From assembly GCA_047967505.1 (NCBI GenBank), contig CM106539.1: a stretch of 64,000 nucleotides of DNA. One strand, given 5' to 3'. The first letter of the stretch is position 1; every line of letters starts with the position of its first letter. The notes below the pieces were generated by a model. The model did no database searches. It had not been told where the DNA came from and was given only the letters and a program-made list of their open reading frames with translations. Made by a program: the position numbers and the translations under genes. Source of the stretch: Dipteris shenzhenensis. Taxonomy: Eukaryota; Polypodiophyta; Polypodiopsida; Gleicheniales. This document shows positions 12,901 to 24,700 of the stretch, piece after piece.

Positions 12901-13461
12901 TATCATTAAAAACCACATGCCGAGTCTTTCTAATCTTTTAAAATTGCATGCTCCATCTCAAATCCTTACCTACCTCATAGTAGAGACCATCCAATGAGAT
13001 TGAGTTATCATCCATACCATCATCGGTAACTTTTTGAATTCTCATTTGTACAAATGTCCATTGTTCCATTTGTTCAAATCCCAAGACTTGACCTTCTACT
13101 ATGTTCTTATTTGCAAATGATAACATTTGTAAAATATCTCCCACTCTAAATCCAAAAATATGCACTTTGTATTCCTGATGACATGTGTTGGATAAGTCTC
13201 GTCTCTATCCCATACAATAAATGATTTGTTAGAAGTATTATAGGGCATAACATTTCCAAGGATTTTCATATCCCCACACTTATGCTTTAGCTCAACATGT
13301 GCACTAAGAATCTTTGATACGATAACCACCACCTTATCTTCGCCAAGTCTTCTAAAGTGACAAATAGAATTTTGATCACTTTCATGGATTGTAGCAAATG
13401 CAACTACTTCTCTTTTGCAACATAAAATCACCTCCATCCCCAAAATAAAATGTATAGCCAT
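9920..13461 (-). pseudogene. Large DUF7869-like protein, stop-riddled copy 1
   Basis: Almost the whole interval reads in one minus-strand frame. In order it shows an N-terminal beta-rich segment (13461-13140) that aligns by eye with the N-terminus of the gene at 44129, then one frameshift near 13140, an acidic repeat region (12916-12146), a CCKCRC cysteine cluster (about 12085), GKIICNNAYRIIIGLS and HGNTGG motifs (about 11860-11760), and the DUF7869-like core: DGMDQ (11320), HDSN (11180), DN..R.ENKN (11085) and QTHEDIY (10960). A C-terminal part has FWVAKVVDV and VWYEP (about 10200). At least seven in-frame stops break it, but no frameshift from about 13140 to 9920. The conserved acidic residues would suit an RNase H-like transposase fold; that is inference. 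Confidence 0.8.
12146..12916 (-). repeat. Acidic internal protein repeats within the DUF7869-like gene
   Basis: This open part of the gene encodes at least five variants of an SGVDEF-type motif (SGVDEF, SEVDEF, SSMDGF, SRVEEF, SGIDEF) spaced about 27 residues apart. They are followed by two copies of a unit with SKVxMRSxKDYSVFD, about 35 residues apart. The second DUF7869-like gene has no such block, so this is a lineage-specific expansion, probably an unstructured acidic linker. Confidence 0.8.
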
Positions 13462-13639
13462 CTCCTTTGTGAGTTTCCTTTGTAAACAAGTTCAAACAAC
13501 CATTATAAAGAACATTAGTCTCTTCTCAATAATCTACTTTATTAATTATTTAGAAATCTAGATCTTGTTTAGACAATATGGGAGGTCTTATTTAGAAATT
13601 CGTGTTTTCAATAAAGGATTTAAGATTTGGCGATTAGCA

Positions 13640-14660
13640 ATTTGCTAAACCCAAATCCTCTAAACCCTACCCCCTAAAATAAACCCTAAATCCTAAATCC
13701 TTAACCCAAATACTCTAAACCCTTATCCTTGTTCTTTAAACCCTAAACCCTAATCTTGGCTCCCTAAACCCTAAACCCTGAACCCTAACCCCTAATTTCT
13801 AAACCCTAAACCCTAATTCTAGCCCTCAAAACCATAAACCCTAAATCTTAAACCCTAACCCCTAAACCCTAAACCCTAAATCCTAACCCCTAACCCCTAG
13901 TCGCTAAACCCTAATTTTGGCCCTCAAAACCATAAACCTTAGACCCTAATCCCTAAACCCTAAACCCTAAATCCTAAACCCTAAATCTTAAACCCTAATC
14001 CCTAAGCCCTAAGCCCTAAATCCTAATCCTAGCCCTTAAAACCCTAAATTCTATACCCTAACCCCCAACCCTTATATCCTAAGCCCTAAACCCTAAACCT
14101 TAAATCCTAATCCATAAACCCTAACCCCTAATCCCTAATCCCAAAACCCTAAACCTAAGCCCCTAAACCCTAACTACTAATGCCTAAACCCTGAATCCTA
14201 ATCCTAGATCTCTTAACCCTAAACCCTAAACACTAACTCTTAAACCTTAAACCTGAATCTTGGCCCCCTAACCCATAAACCCTAGACCCTAAACCTTAAG
14301 CCCTAATCTTGGCCCTTTAAACCCTAAACCCTAACCCCTAAACCGTAACTCCCAAATGCTAACCCATAAACCCTAACCCCTAATCCCTGAATCCTAAATC
14401 CTAATCGCTAATCCCTCAATATTAAACCCTAATCTTGGCCCTCTAAACCCTAAACCCTAACATTCAAACCTTAACTCCTAAACCCTAACCCCTAATCCCT
14501 AAATCATAAATGCTAATCTTGACCCTCTAAACCCTAAACCCTAACTCGTAAAAATTAACCCCTAAACCATAAACCCTAACTCCTAAACCCTAAACCCTAA
14601 TCCCCAAACCCTGAACCCTAAACCCAAACCCCCAAACCCTAAACCTTAAACCCTATGAAT
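13640..14660 (+). repeat. Interstitial telomere-like array, degenerate (CCCTAAA)n
   Basis: About 1 kb of CCCTAAA, CCCTAAT, CCCTAACC and similar units, many of them exact CCCTAAA. This is the C-rich strand of the plant-type telomere repeat TTTAGGG. The heavy divergence and the unrelated DNA on both sides show an old internal site, not a chromosome end. It begins about 180 bases upstream of the 5' end of the minus-strand DUF7869-like gene. Confidence 0.95.
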
Positions 14661-14694
14661 TCATTTAAGTAATAGTTTTCATTAGGATTGATAA

Positions 14695-14935
14695 GTGGGA
14701 GTGGAATTGATAGTAGGAATGTGGGAATGGGAGTGGGAGGTGGGAGGTGGGAGTGGGAGAAAGGGAGGGTGGGAGTGGGAGTGGGAGTGGGAGTGGGAGA
14801 GGGGGAGGTGGGAGTGGGAGAGGGAGTGGGAGGGGGAGTGGGGGAGGTGGGGGTGGGGGTGGGGGTGGGAGAATGGGAGTGGGAGGGTGGGAGTGGGAGT
14901 GGGAGTGGGAGTGGGTGGGAGAGGGGGAGGAGAAA
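14695..14935. repeat. (GGGAGT)n minisatellite
   Basis: Six-base units GGGAGT with GGGGGT and GGGAGG variants fill about 240 bases. Three overlapping frames on the plus strand and one on the minus strand stay open only because of the repeat. Confidence 0.95.
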
Positions 14936-15245
14936 AGGGTGTCACAACACGATTTTGTAGCCTAGAATGATCAAATGTAATAATTAGAAGGTAGGCTAGG
15001 TAGGTTTAAATGGCTAAATGCCATATGGATAATGTATTGGATATGTTAATTGACATGGAATAAATGGTGCACTCACACATGTAGGTCCTAGGATAGGAAT
15101 GGGTAGGAATGCATGGGTATGCATTAATAAATGGTAGGCATAAAGTGTCATAGGCTAAGGGCAGAATAATGGGGTTGTGTGGACCTGCCATGAGGAAGCT
15201 ATAGTAGAAATTGACATTATCATGACATCATCGAATCTTCAAGAA

Positions 15246-15382
15246 TTTACTATGTACTTCTCGTGAAAAAATAAAACGAGAGAAAGAAACTAGGAATGAA
15301 ATGAGGTCTTCTTGATCATCTTACTATGTAATTCTCGTGAAAAAATAAAACGAGAGAAAGAAACTAGGAATGAAATGAGGCA
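15246..15382. repeat. 74-base tandem duplication
   Basis: A segment containing TTCTCGTGAAAAAATAAAAC and ending GGAATGAAATGAGG occurs twice in tandem, with one or two differences. Confidence 0.9.
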
Positions 15383-16425
15383 TAATTTAAAAAAAATGGG
15401 GGGGAGACCGGATTGGGGGACTGGGGGCAAAGGACTAAAGGAGGGAGGGTGCCTCCCAACACATGGCCAGCTAGTCTATCTTTCCTCTTAAAGTAGGGGA
15501 GGGTTAAAAGCTTGCAGTTCCCCGTTGCAGTTCCCCGTCGTCCTTTGCCGCATGGTGCCACAACATACACGGGCACCCAGTCGCCCAGTTTTCCTCCCAT
15601 ATTTAATTGGGGGGGCAAGGACTTTTTTGTAATAAGGGGGGGGAGCCTTGTAATGTGGCCGCTACCTCTGTGATAGGTCGCGTGCTGCTCGCTGCTCCGA
15701 GAGACCTGCCACCCCTGTAGTAGTCACTTGTACCGCTCTGTCGCTTCTTGTAGCCACCAACCGCCTCTGCAACCTCTTCAACCCCGCCAGCTGCCTCTGC
15801 CACAACCGCCGTCAACATTGAAAGGCCCCCCCTCCCTTTCAGTTCAAACCCCCCCTCCCCTCGTATTTCAAAAAAATAATCACCCGTCCCCTCTCCTTAG
15901 TTAGTCCCCTCTCCTTAGTTAGTCCCCTTTCCTTAGTTTCCTCTCCTTATTAGTCCCTCTAAGTTCCTCATTTCGCTCTAAGTTCCTCTAAGTCCCTCTA
16001 ATTCCTCATTTCCCCCCTTTCCTTCCCCCTTAGTTCCCTCTAATTCTCCTTTGTCCCTTTCTTCCCCTTACCTTGCCATTAAAAAAAAAACAAATCTAAT
16101 GACAGAGAAACAAATTTAGTAGAGAAGGGATGACACTAATTAGAAAGTAACATGGAAGAAGCATGGTCGCTTCATAATTAAAAAGGTGAAGAAACATTAC
16201 GAAATACATTTGAAAAAAAAACAAAAACAAAAACAAAAAGAGACAAACATAAGACAAGATTAGTTTTTAGTTTTAAGGACAATGAGATGTCCAATAAGGG
16301 GTTAGATCATGATAGCTTGATAGGGAGACAACTTTCGATCAAATGATCAACAAAGATTGGAATTGTGAAGGCAAGACACTTAGAAAGGAAAGGTTGGTAG
16401 TAGTGGTGGAAACGTGATGGTGGAA
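15383..16425. other. Non-coding, pyrimidine-rich short repeats
   Basis: A G-rich then C-rich stretch is followed at about 15890-16075 by tandem TTAGTCCCCTCTCC and AAGTTCCTC variants, and then by AT-rich DNA. No gene is recognised. Confidence 0.5.
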
Positions 16426-16429
16426 TTCT

Positions 16430-19138
16430 ATTGAGATTGGCATGCCATTCTATACAACCTCACATGCATGATCCTCTTTGTGAAAGACACAAATGAGATT
16501 GGTACCAGTGTCATTCTGATAGAGAGTTTGTGGATAGTGGCATTGTGCCAATGTCTCAAGAATGTTATGCATAAATATTCCACATCTGTTTCCATCTTCC
16601 CTGATAGCATAGCATTGCTACCAATCTACTTGACACTAACATAGATATAGAATGAGAGTGGCACCAGTGCCATTCTGATAGAGAATGCCACTAGTGCCAT
16701 TCTGATGAGAGTTCTATCTTGATAGAGAGAGCCATCTTGATAGATAGTGCTATCTTGATAGAGAGTGATAACCTGATAGAGAGTGCTATCCTAATAGAGA
16801 GTTCCATCCTGATAGAGAGTGCTGAAAGAGAGTGCCATCCTAATGGAGAGTGCTTTCTTGATAGAGATTGCCAATGCCTCAAAAATATAATGCATAAATG
16901 TTCGCATGGCATTGCTGCCAATGTACTGAACATTGACATAGACATAAAATGAGAGTGGCAAACTAATTGTGATTGTGGAGATTGGCACCAGTGCCATTCT
17001 TCCCAAACTCCCATGGATTATGATGGCTCCCAGGGTCTAGTGACAAAATAAGAAGGAGACACATGAATTGCACAAGTGCCATTCTATACAAACTCACATG
17101 GAGAATTCTGTACAATCCAACACAAATGAGATTGGCATCAGTGCCATTCTCATCCATGAGAGTTTGTGGATAGTGGCAGTGTGCCAATCTCTAAAAAATG
17201 TAATGCATATATGTCCCATGTTTGTTTCCATCTTCCCTATCAACATGGCACTTCTGCCAATCTACTTGACACTGACATAGACATAGAATGAGAGGCACTA
17301 GTGCCATTCTGATAGAGAATGACACCAGTGCCATCCCAATAGAGGGTGCCATCCTGATAGAGAGTGCCAATGTCTTAAAAATATTATGCATAAATGTTCC
17401 CACATCTGTTTCCATATTCTCCGTTAGCATGGCACTACTACCAATCTACTCAATACTGACTTAGACATAGAATGATAGTGGCACCAATTCCATTCTGATT
17501 GACAATGGCACTAGTGCCATTCTGATAGAGAGTGCCATCTTGATAGAGAGTGTCAATGTTCCACATATGTTTCCATCTTCCCTATCAACATGGCACTACC
17601 GCCAATCTACTTGATGTTGACATAGACATAGAATGAGAGTGACACCAGTGCCATTCTAATAGAGAGTGCCAATGTTCTATATCTGTTTCCATCTTCCATA
17701 GAATGAGTGGTAAACTAATTGAGATTGTGGAGAAGGGCACCAGTGCCAATCCCCACAAACTCTCATGGATTATGGTGGCTCCTACGGTCCAAGGTAAAAT
17801 AATTCCTATTCATCACATTATCAAATCTCAAGGTTTAGTAGTTTTAATATAAATCCTAAAAAAAAGGACTGGAGTAGTGACAAAATAAGAGGGATGTACA
17901 TGAATTGTGCCTGAGATCGGCACAAGTGCCATTTTCTCATGAAGAATTCTCTACAATCTAACTTCATGGGGCACTGATCTGGTTCTATGCATGACTGACA
18001 CAATGAGATTAGTCGGCACCACTGCCATTCTCTCTGTTTTCCACCTTCCCTATTAGCATGGCATTGCTCAGCCAATCTATTACTGACACTGACATAGACA
18101 TAGAATGAGAGTGGCAAACTAATTGAGATTGTAGAGATTAGAACTTGTGCCATTCTCTATAAACTCTCATGGATTAGGATGGCTCTCAAGGTCTATGGTA
18201 AAATAATTCCTATGCATCCCATTACCAAAGCTCAGGTCATTCTAATAGAGAATGGCACAGTGCCAATGTCTCAAACAATTAATGCATAAATGTTCCCACA
18301 TGTGTTTTCACTTTCCCTGTTAGCATGGCACTGCTGCCAATCTACTTGGCATTGACATAAACATAGAATGAGAGTGATAAACTAATTGAGATTGTGGAGA
18401 TTGGCACGAGTTCCATTCTCCACAATCTCTCATGAATTAGGGTGGCTCCTATGGTTCAAGGTAAAATCATTCCTATGCATCACATTATTAAAGCTCAAGG
18501 TCTAGTAGTTATGTTATAACTCCTAAAACAAAGGACTAGACTAGTGACAAAATAAGGACATACATGAATTTCATGAGATTGGCACAAGTGCCATTCTGTA
18601 CAAACTCCCATGGAGAATTCTCTACAATCTAACTTCAGTGGACATTGATCTGATTCTCTGTGTGACTGACCCAAATGAGAGTGGCACCAGTGCCATTCTG
18701 ATAGAGAGTGCCATCCTGAGAGAGAATGCTAATGTCTTAAAAATGCCATGCATAAATGTTCCCACATCTATTTCCATCTTCTCTGTTAGCATGGCACTGC
18801 TGCCAATCTACTTGACACTGACATAGACATAGACATAGACATAGAATGAGAGTGGCACCAGTGCCATTCTAATAAAGAGTGCCAATGTTCCACATTTGTT
18901 TCCATCTTCCCTATCAGCATGGCACTACTGCCAATCTACTTGACACTGACATAGACATAGAATGAGAGTGGCACCAGTGCCATTTTGATAGAGAGTACCA
19001 TCCTGAAAGAGAGTGCTAATATTCCACATCTGTTCTCATCTTCCCTATCAGCATGGTACTATGGACATAGACATAGAATGAGAGTGGTACCAGTGCTATT
19101 GTGATAGAGAATGGCACCAGTGCCACTCTAATAGAGAG

Positions 19139-19140
<2 letters not shown>
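16430..19140. repeat. Palindrome-rich satellite, left block
   Basis: Units built from GAGAGTGGCACCAGTGCCAT, CTGATAGAGAGTGCCATC, TTTCCATCTTCCCTATCAGC, ACTGACATAGACATAGAATG and CTCATGGATTAGG recur with changing order. Several units fold back on themselves around GGCACCAGTGCC or GGCACTAGTGCC, with flanking TTGTGGAGA and TCTCCACAA arms. The open frames in this block are translations of the repeat and are not genes. The same family resumes at 27380 beyond the Copia B insertion. Confidence 0.93.

Positions 19141-19143
<3 letters not shown>

Positions 19144-19202
<59 letters not shown>
19144..19202. repeat. (CT)n microsatellite
   Basis: About 58 bases of uninterrupted CT dinucleotides at the right end of the satellite block. 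Confidence 0.97.
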
Positions 19203-19203
<1 letters not shown>

Positions 19204-19726
19204 GCTCTCTAGCAAGATCTCCCCCTCTATCTCAACCTGCCCCCCACCTTGAGAACCTTCTACAATAGGCCAAACTTGATCACACCCAAGGGAGACGGAT
19301 TGGATCAAACGAACTGGATTCCTTTTCTTCCTCTCTCTCCCTCTCTCTAGCTATCACTCTACCTCTTTCTCTTTGCTTCATGAACTGGATTCCTACACTT
19401 ATCCTCTCTCTCTCTTTCACTCTATCTCTCACTCTCTTTCTCCCCCTCTCTTGATTTCTCTACATCACAAATTGGCAGGTATATCTTGGGAAAAACGAGT
19501 GATAGAGGTGAAGGAAAGTGATCTATAACATAGAGTATACAAAAGATGAAATAAATAATTGACTAAAAGTGGTTCGACGATAAGACTGCCTCAAAAATGG
19601 TGCTTCTTTCACTTTACATTATTGTCTGTTCCCTCACTTTCTATCACTCTTGAAAGAGGGGTGGCTCATTGTACATCCCTCACTATTGCTCCCTCACTCT
19701 CCTTCTCTCACTTCTTCTCCAAGAAT

Positions 19727-20174
19727 ATGGCTAGTTACTACGTGACTTCATTTATTGAACTCAAATTCTATCATAGATCCCTTTTGTATGGACCCATGAG
19801 CAGAAAATCATTCGAGGAGGATATGTTATGCACATGGCTGCTTGATTTGAACTCAATAGAAGAGGTGAATATCCCTAGCTTTCTTTTTCATTTCTTTTAA
19901 TCATGTACTTCTTATGCTAAAGAGCTAAATTTTCATATAGGATATGGCGGCAGCTAGAAGCTGTTTTGAACAAAATGGTGAAGACGAGGAAATCCAGGAG
20001 CAAAAAGAGGAGTTGTTAAATGCTTACAAGTTGGTGGAAGATTCAAAATAGGTTGTGAGGAGAGTCTGTGAGGAGATTTGTGATGCCAACCTTGGTTACG
20101 CATGGCCTGCAAATTTAAAGTTCACTTGTTTTCATGAAGCCAATGCCATAGTAGGCACTTTCAAGGACATATGA
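19727..20174 (+). pseudogene. Possible two-exon gene fragment, unknown product
   Basis: An ATG at 19727 opens a frame to 19864, where a GT follows codon GAG. A candidate 76-base intron (19865-19940) ends in TTTTCATATAG and rejoins in the same phase, giving LDLNSIEE then DMAAARSCFEQN. The second exon is charged and coiled-coil-like (EDEEIQEQKEELLNAYKLVE) and continues to a TGA at 20172. An in-frame TAG at 20049 lies inside it. I recognise no domain. The matching phase and acidic composition are the only support; chance is possible. Confidence 0.35.
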
Positions 20175-20179
20175 TCTCT

Positions 20180-21456
20180 CTAATGGTGTAATAGTCAAGT
20201 GATGGAAATTTAATTCCACAGAGACTTATGTGTTTTCTAAAGTTGTAATAGACAAGAAATGAAACTACAGTTCCACAAAGACTTTTCAATTATCTAATGT
20301 AATAGAGAAGGGGTCAAAATATACTTCCCTCTCTCTCTGTCTCTATGTGTGTGTGTGTGTACACAGAGTGTTTAAAAAAAAATAGATTAGGAGAGTTGGG
20401 AACTTCCCAACCCTCCATATCGCTTTCTTTTGTACACTCTCTCCTCTCTCAAACTCCAACCCCCTATCTCTCTCTCTCACTCTAGCTCTTTTCCCCATCA
20501 ACCCCCCTCCTTCCCTCTCTCTCTCTCTTTCTCTGTGTGTCTGTGTGTGTGTGTGTGTGTGTGCACTTATAGTAGCTAGATCCCCCCTCTCTCTCCTTCT
20601 CCAGCTCCACCTCCCCCCCTTTCTCTCTCTCTATCTCCCTCTGAAGCTAGACCCCCCCTCTCTGTCTGTCTCACTCTCTCATTGTCTCCCCCCCCTCTCT
20701 CTATCTTCTTGAGCAACTAGATCTTCCCCGCTCTCTCTCTATGTCCCCCCCTCTCTCTATCTTCTCAGTAGTAGCTAGATCCTCCCCCCCTCTCTCTCTC
20801 TCCCTCTCTCTCTCTATCTTCCCCTCCAGCTAGATCCCTCCTCTCTCTCCCTCCCCAGCTAGATCCCTCCTCTCTCTCCCTCCCCAGCTCGATCCCCCTC
20901 TCTCCCTCTCCCTCTCCCTCTCCCTCTTCCTCTCTATCTATCTGTCTCCCTCTCTCTCTATCTCCCTCGATCTAGCTAGATCCCCCCTCTCTCTGTGTCA
21001 GAGAAAGATAGAGAAATGAAAGAGGGATAACTGACAACAAGAGAAGTGAGGGACAGACAGCCAGAGGGAGAGACAGAGAACTAATAGACAAAGATAGGGA
21101 GAGAGAGAGAGAGAGAAAGAACTAATAGAGAATTGACACACACACACACATACGGAGAGAGAGGGGGAAAGATATGAGAGACAGACATAAAGAGACAGAG
21201 GGGAAGAGATAGAAAGAGATGCAAAACATTTTATTCAAACCTACACATGGATGATGAAAATTTCAGGGAAGATTTCTAGAGAGAGCAGAGACAGAACAGA
21301 CAGAGAAGTGACAGAACAGACAGAGAACTTATAGAGAGAGAGAGACATATCGAGATAGAGATGCAAATCAATTTATTCCATGAAACCCTAAAATAGTAAT
21401 ATCAGATGATCCTCAAATAGATTTTTCTAGACTTCCCTAGAAATGACTCTCTCTCC

Positions 21457-21492
<36 letters not shown>
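20180..21492. repeat. CT/GA-rich simple-sequence region
   Basis: Mostly (CT)n, (GT)n, (CCCCCCTCTCT)n and, after 21000, (GA)n tracts with GATCCCCCCTCTCTC and AGCTAGATC motifs recurring. Nothing coding is seen. The region ends in a (CT) tract into which the Copia B element inserted. Confidence 0.9.
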
Positions 21493-21495
<3 letters not shown>

Positions 21496-21661
21496 GAGTG
21501 CTCTCAATGGAAGCAAGAACAGAAGAGGGAGAGAGAAACAGAGAGCCACACAAGTTTTGGTGGTTGTAGAACCACCCTAATCTTCTTTTTTATTCATTTA
21601 TATATGTGTTTGAGTATTGTACATAACTGGGGTAAAGGCATAGTGACCTTTAACCCCCACA
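21493..21661 (-). repeat. 3' LTR of Copia B
   Basis: 169 bases matching the 5' LTR with scattered substitutions. The terminal inner dinucleotide has decayed from TG to TA on the plus strand. Confidence 0.92.
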
Positions 21662-21672
21662 ACCTCCCACTT
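21662..21672 (-). promoter_or_regulatory. Polypurine tract of Copia B
   Basis: AAGTGGGAGGT on the minus strand directly precedes the 3' LTR. The same 11 bases precede the 3' LTR of the small non-autonomous element at 40357-40367. Confidence 0.88.
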
Positions 21673-21782
21673 AAAGGACAATGTGCCTTTAAGGGAGAAC
21701 AACCAGTGAGCATACTATCCAATTCCAATCAATACACAACAATACTCAAACTGCTGACTAGGTAGACTCTTCGTCAGCATAT

Positions 21783-24700
21783 CTATATGGTTATCATCTG
21801 TATGAACCTTGACAAGCTCATGCGCTTGTCCTCAAGTACCTCCTTGATGAAATGGTACTTGACCTCAATGTGTTTGGTCTTTGCATGAAAGACCAGATTC
21901 CGTGCTAGCTGAATAGCACTCATGGAATCACTATGCAATGTTGGTACACTTGTATGAATCCCCAAATCTCCCACTAGCTGATCAAGCCATATAGCCTCCT
22001 TGCAACCCTATGTGGCTGCAACATACTCAGCCTCTATGGTAGACAAAGCAATGCACTTTTGTGTGCGGGACATCCATGACACTGCACCACCTACAAAGGT
22101 GAACACATAACCAGAAGTGGATCTCCTACTATCCACATGCCCTACATAGTCTAAATCTATGTACCCAAGTACACGCATGTCTCCTCTACCAAAGTAGATG
22201 CACATCTCCTTGGTACCCTTCATGTACCTCATGATGCACCTAACTGCCTCCCAATTCCTCTTTCTTGGATTAGCCATATACCAGCTAACAACTCCCACTG
22301 CAAGTGCAATGTCTGGTCTAGTAGCTATCATAGCATACATAAGACTCCCAACTGCTAATGCATAAGGAACCTTGGCCATCATGGCCCTTTCCTCATCTGA
22401 TTTGGGACTATCTGTATGACTCAGTTTCACATATGGAGGCAATGGAGTACTCATTGCCTTCCCCCCCTCCATATTGAAACACTGCAATACTTTTATAACA
22501 TACTCTTTTTGTGAAAGCCAAAGGAGTTTCCTACTCCGATCACGCGTGATGCGCATACCAAGAATATGACTTGCAAGTCCCAAATTCTTCATATCAAAGG
22601 CCTCATGCAACTTGGCCTTTAATGCATCTAGCTCATAAGTATTCTTGCTAGCCAATAGCATATCATCCACATATAGTGCCAAGATTATCAGGCTATTATC
22701 CTTAGCCCTTTTAGTGTAGAGGCAGTGATCAATTTTACTCCTAAAACCCTGGGACCGAACAAAAGCATCAAACTTCTGATACCATTCTCTAGGCGCTTGC
22801 TTAGGACCATAGAGACTCTTTTTCAGCTTGCAAACTAAATAGTATTTGCCCTTTTCTTCAAAGCCTTCCGGCTGCACCATGTAAATTTCCTCATGCAAAT
22901 CCCCATGCAAGAAAGCTATCTTGACATCCATCTGCATAAGCTCCATATCCTCTGATGCCACTCGTCCAAGCATGCATCTAAGTGTGGTCATTTTCACAAC
23001 CGAAGAAAATATCTCATCAAATTCCACACCCTTCTCTTGCTTGAACCCTTTAGTGACCAAACGGGCCTTGTACCTAGGCACATCATCACATGTGACCTTC
23101 ATTTTGTAGACCCATTTACATGGCAATGCTTTCTTTCCATGTGGCAAAGAAACCAAGTCCCAAGTCTTATTCTTCATAAGTGAACTCATCTCTGATTGCA
23201 TAGCATACTCCCACTTGCATTGATCCTCGTGCATCATAGCCTCTCAGTAGCAAGAAGGCTCCCTGTAGTCAGCAAGCATCACATAGTCTACCCCTAGAAC
23301 AAACCTATCAAGCAGTCTAGACACTCTAGATGATCTTCTCAAGGGCATTTCAGCTTGCTATCCCACCTGCATATTAGCCACATTTGGCTCATCATTTCCA
23401 CCAATAGATGATCCATCATCTACCCTTGATTGTATACCTGTGGGAGTACTTAATGGTACCATTTCTTGCACATTTGGTGCATGGATGGCTTGCTGTCTAT
23501 TAACATATGTAGGTGGATTCACATCCTGGAAAGTGATTCTTCTCATTTCCACATCCCTCATGGGTGCCTTATGCATCTTCTTCTCATTGAAGACTACATC
23601 ATGGCTGCGTATGATCTTCTTTGCTTCTGGATCCCAGAGATGATAGCCCATCTCTCCACTTTCACCATAACCCAGAAAGATGCATTTCCTAGACTTAGGA
23701 TCTAGCTTCTTTCGAAGCTCTTTTGGCACATCTGCATATGCCTCACACCCAAATATACGCAAATGAGAGTAAGAGGGCTTCTTGCCACTCCATGCCTCTT
23801 CAGGAATACCACCATCCAAACTCTTACTAGGTGATCTATTGATCACATACACTACAGTCTTCATTGCCTTAGCCCAAAAACCACCAGAAAGAGTTGCATT
23901 GGAAAGCATGCATTGCAGCCTTTCTTGAATGGTACAGTTCATCTTTTCTGCAACTAGATTTTGCTCTGGAGTACGAGGGGATGTGAGCTCCCTCTTAATC
24001 CCACGTGTATCACAGAAATGCTGAAAGTCATGAGAGAGATACTCTCCACCATTGTCAGTCTGTAGGCATTTAAGTGTTCTATCTGACTGATTCTCAACCA
24101 ACAGCCATTTCTGAAATACCTGGAACACATCACTCTTCCGAGCTATAGCATAAGCCCACACTTTCTTTGTTGCATCATCAATGAATGTCACATAGTATTC
24201 AGCCCTGCCTAATGACCGTGTAGGCATGGGACCACATATGTCTAAATGCACTAAATCAAGCTTTTCAAACTCTTTCTTTCCCCTTCTTTTATGGGCTGAT
24301 TTAGTTTGCTTCCCATAGAGACAGTGCTCACAAAATTCAAAATCAGAGAAACTCAAACGCAATACATAACCCAGATGGCATAAGAGTTTCATTCCATTCT
24401 AGCTCATGTGCCCCAACCTGCAATGCCACAAAGAAGTGCTTGGTTGCTCGGTTATCGCAACAACATGATCAAATACCCTTGATATATGTAAGGGATACAA
24501 AGTCCCACACTTGGCACCCCTGGCCAAAAGCATAGAGCCCTTCTGAATTTTCCAACTCTGAAAGCCAAAAGTGGTGTGAAAACCAGCATCATCTAGCTGA
24601 CCCACTGAAATAAGACTCTTGGTCAACTTAGGCACATGTCTCACATGTTTCAAAATAAATGCAGACCCATTTGCAAAAGAAAACTTTATGTCACCTACTC

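Noticed and set aside
14682-14970. Gly/Trp/Glu-rich and Pro/His/Ser-rich open frames
   Set aside because: They are produced by the GGGAGT minisatellite on both strands.
16719-18153. Several open frames with repeated Ile/Glu/Ser strings
   Set aside because: They are translations of the palindrome-rich satellite and change frame with the repeat.
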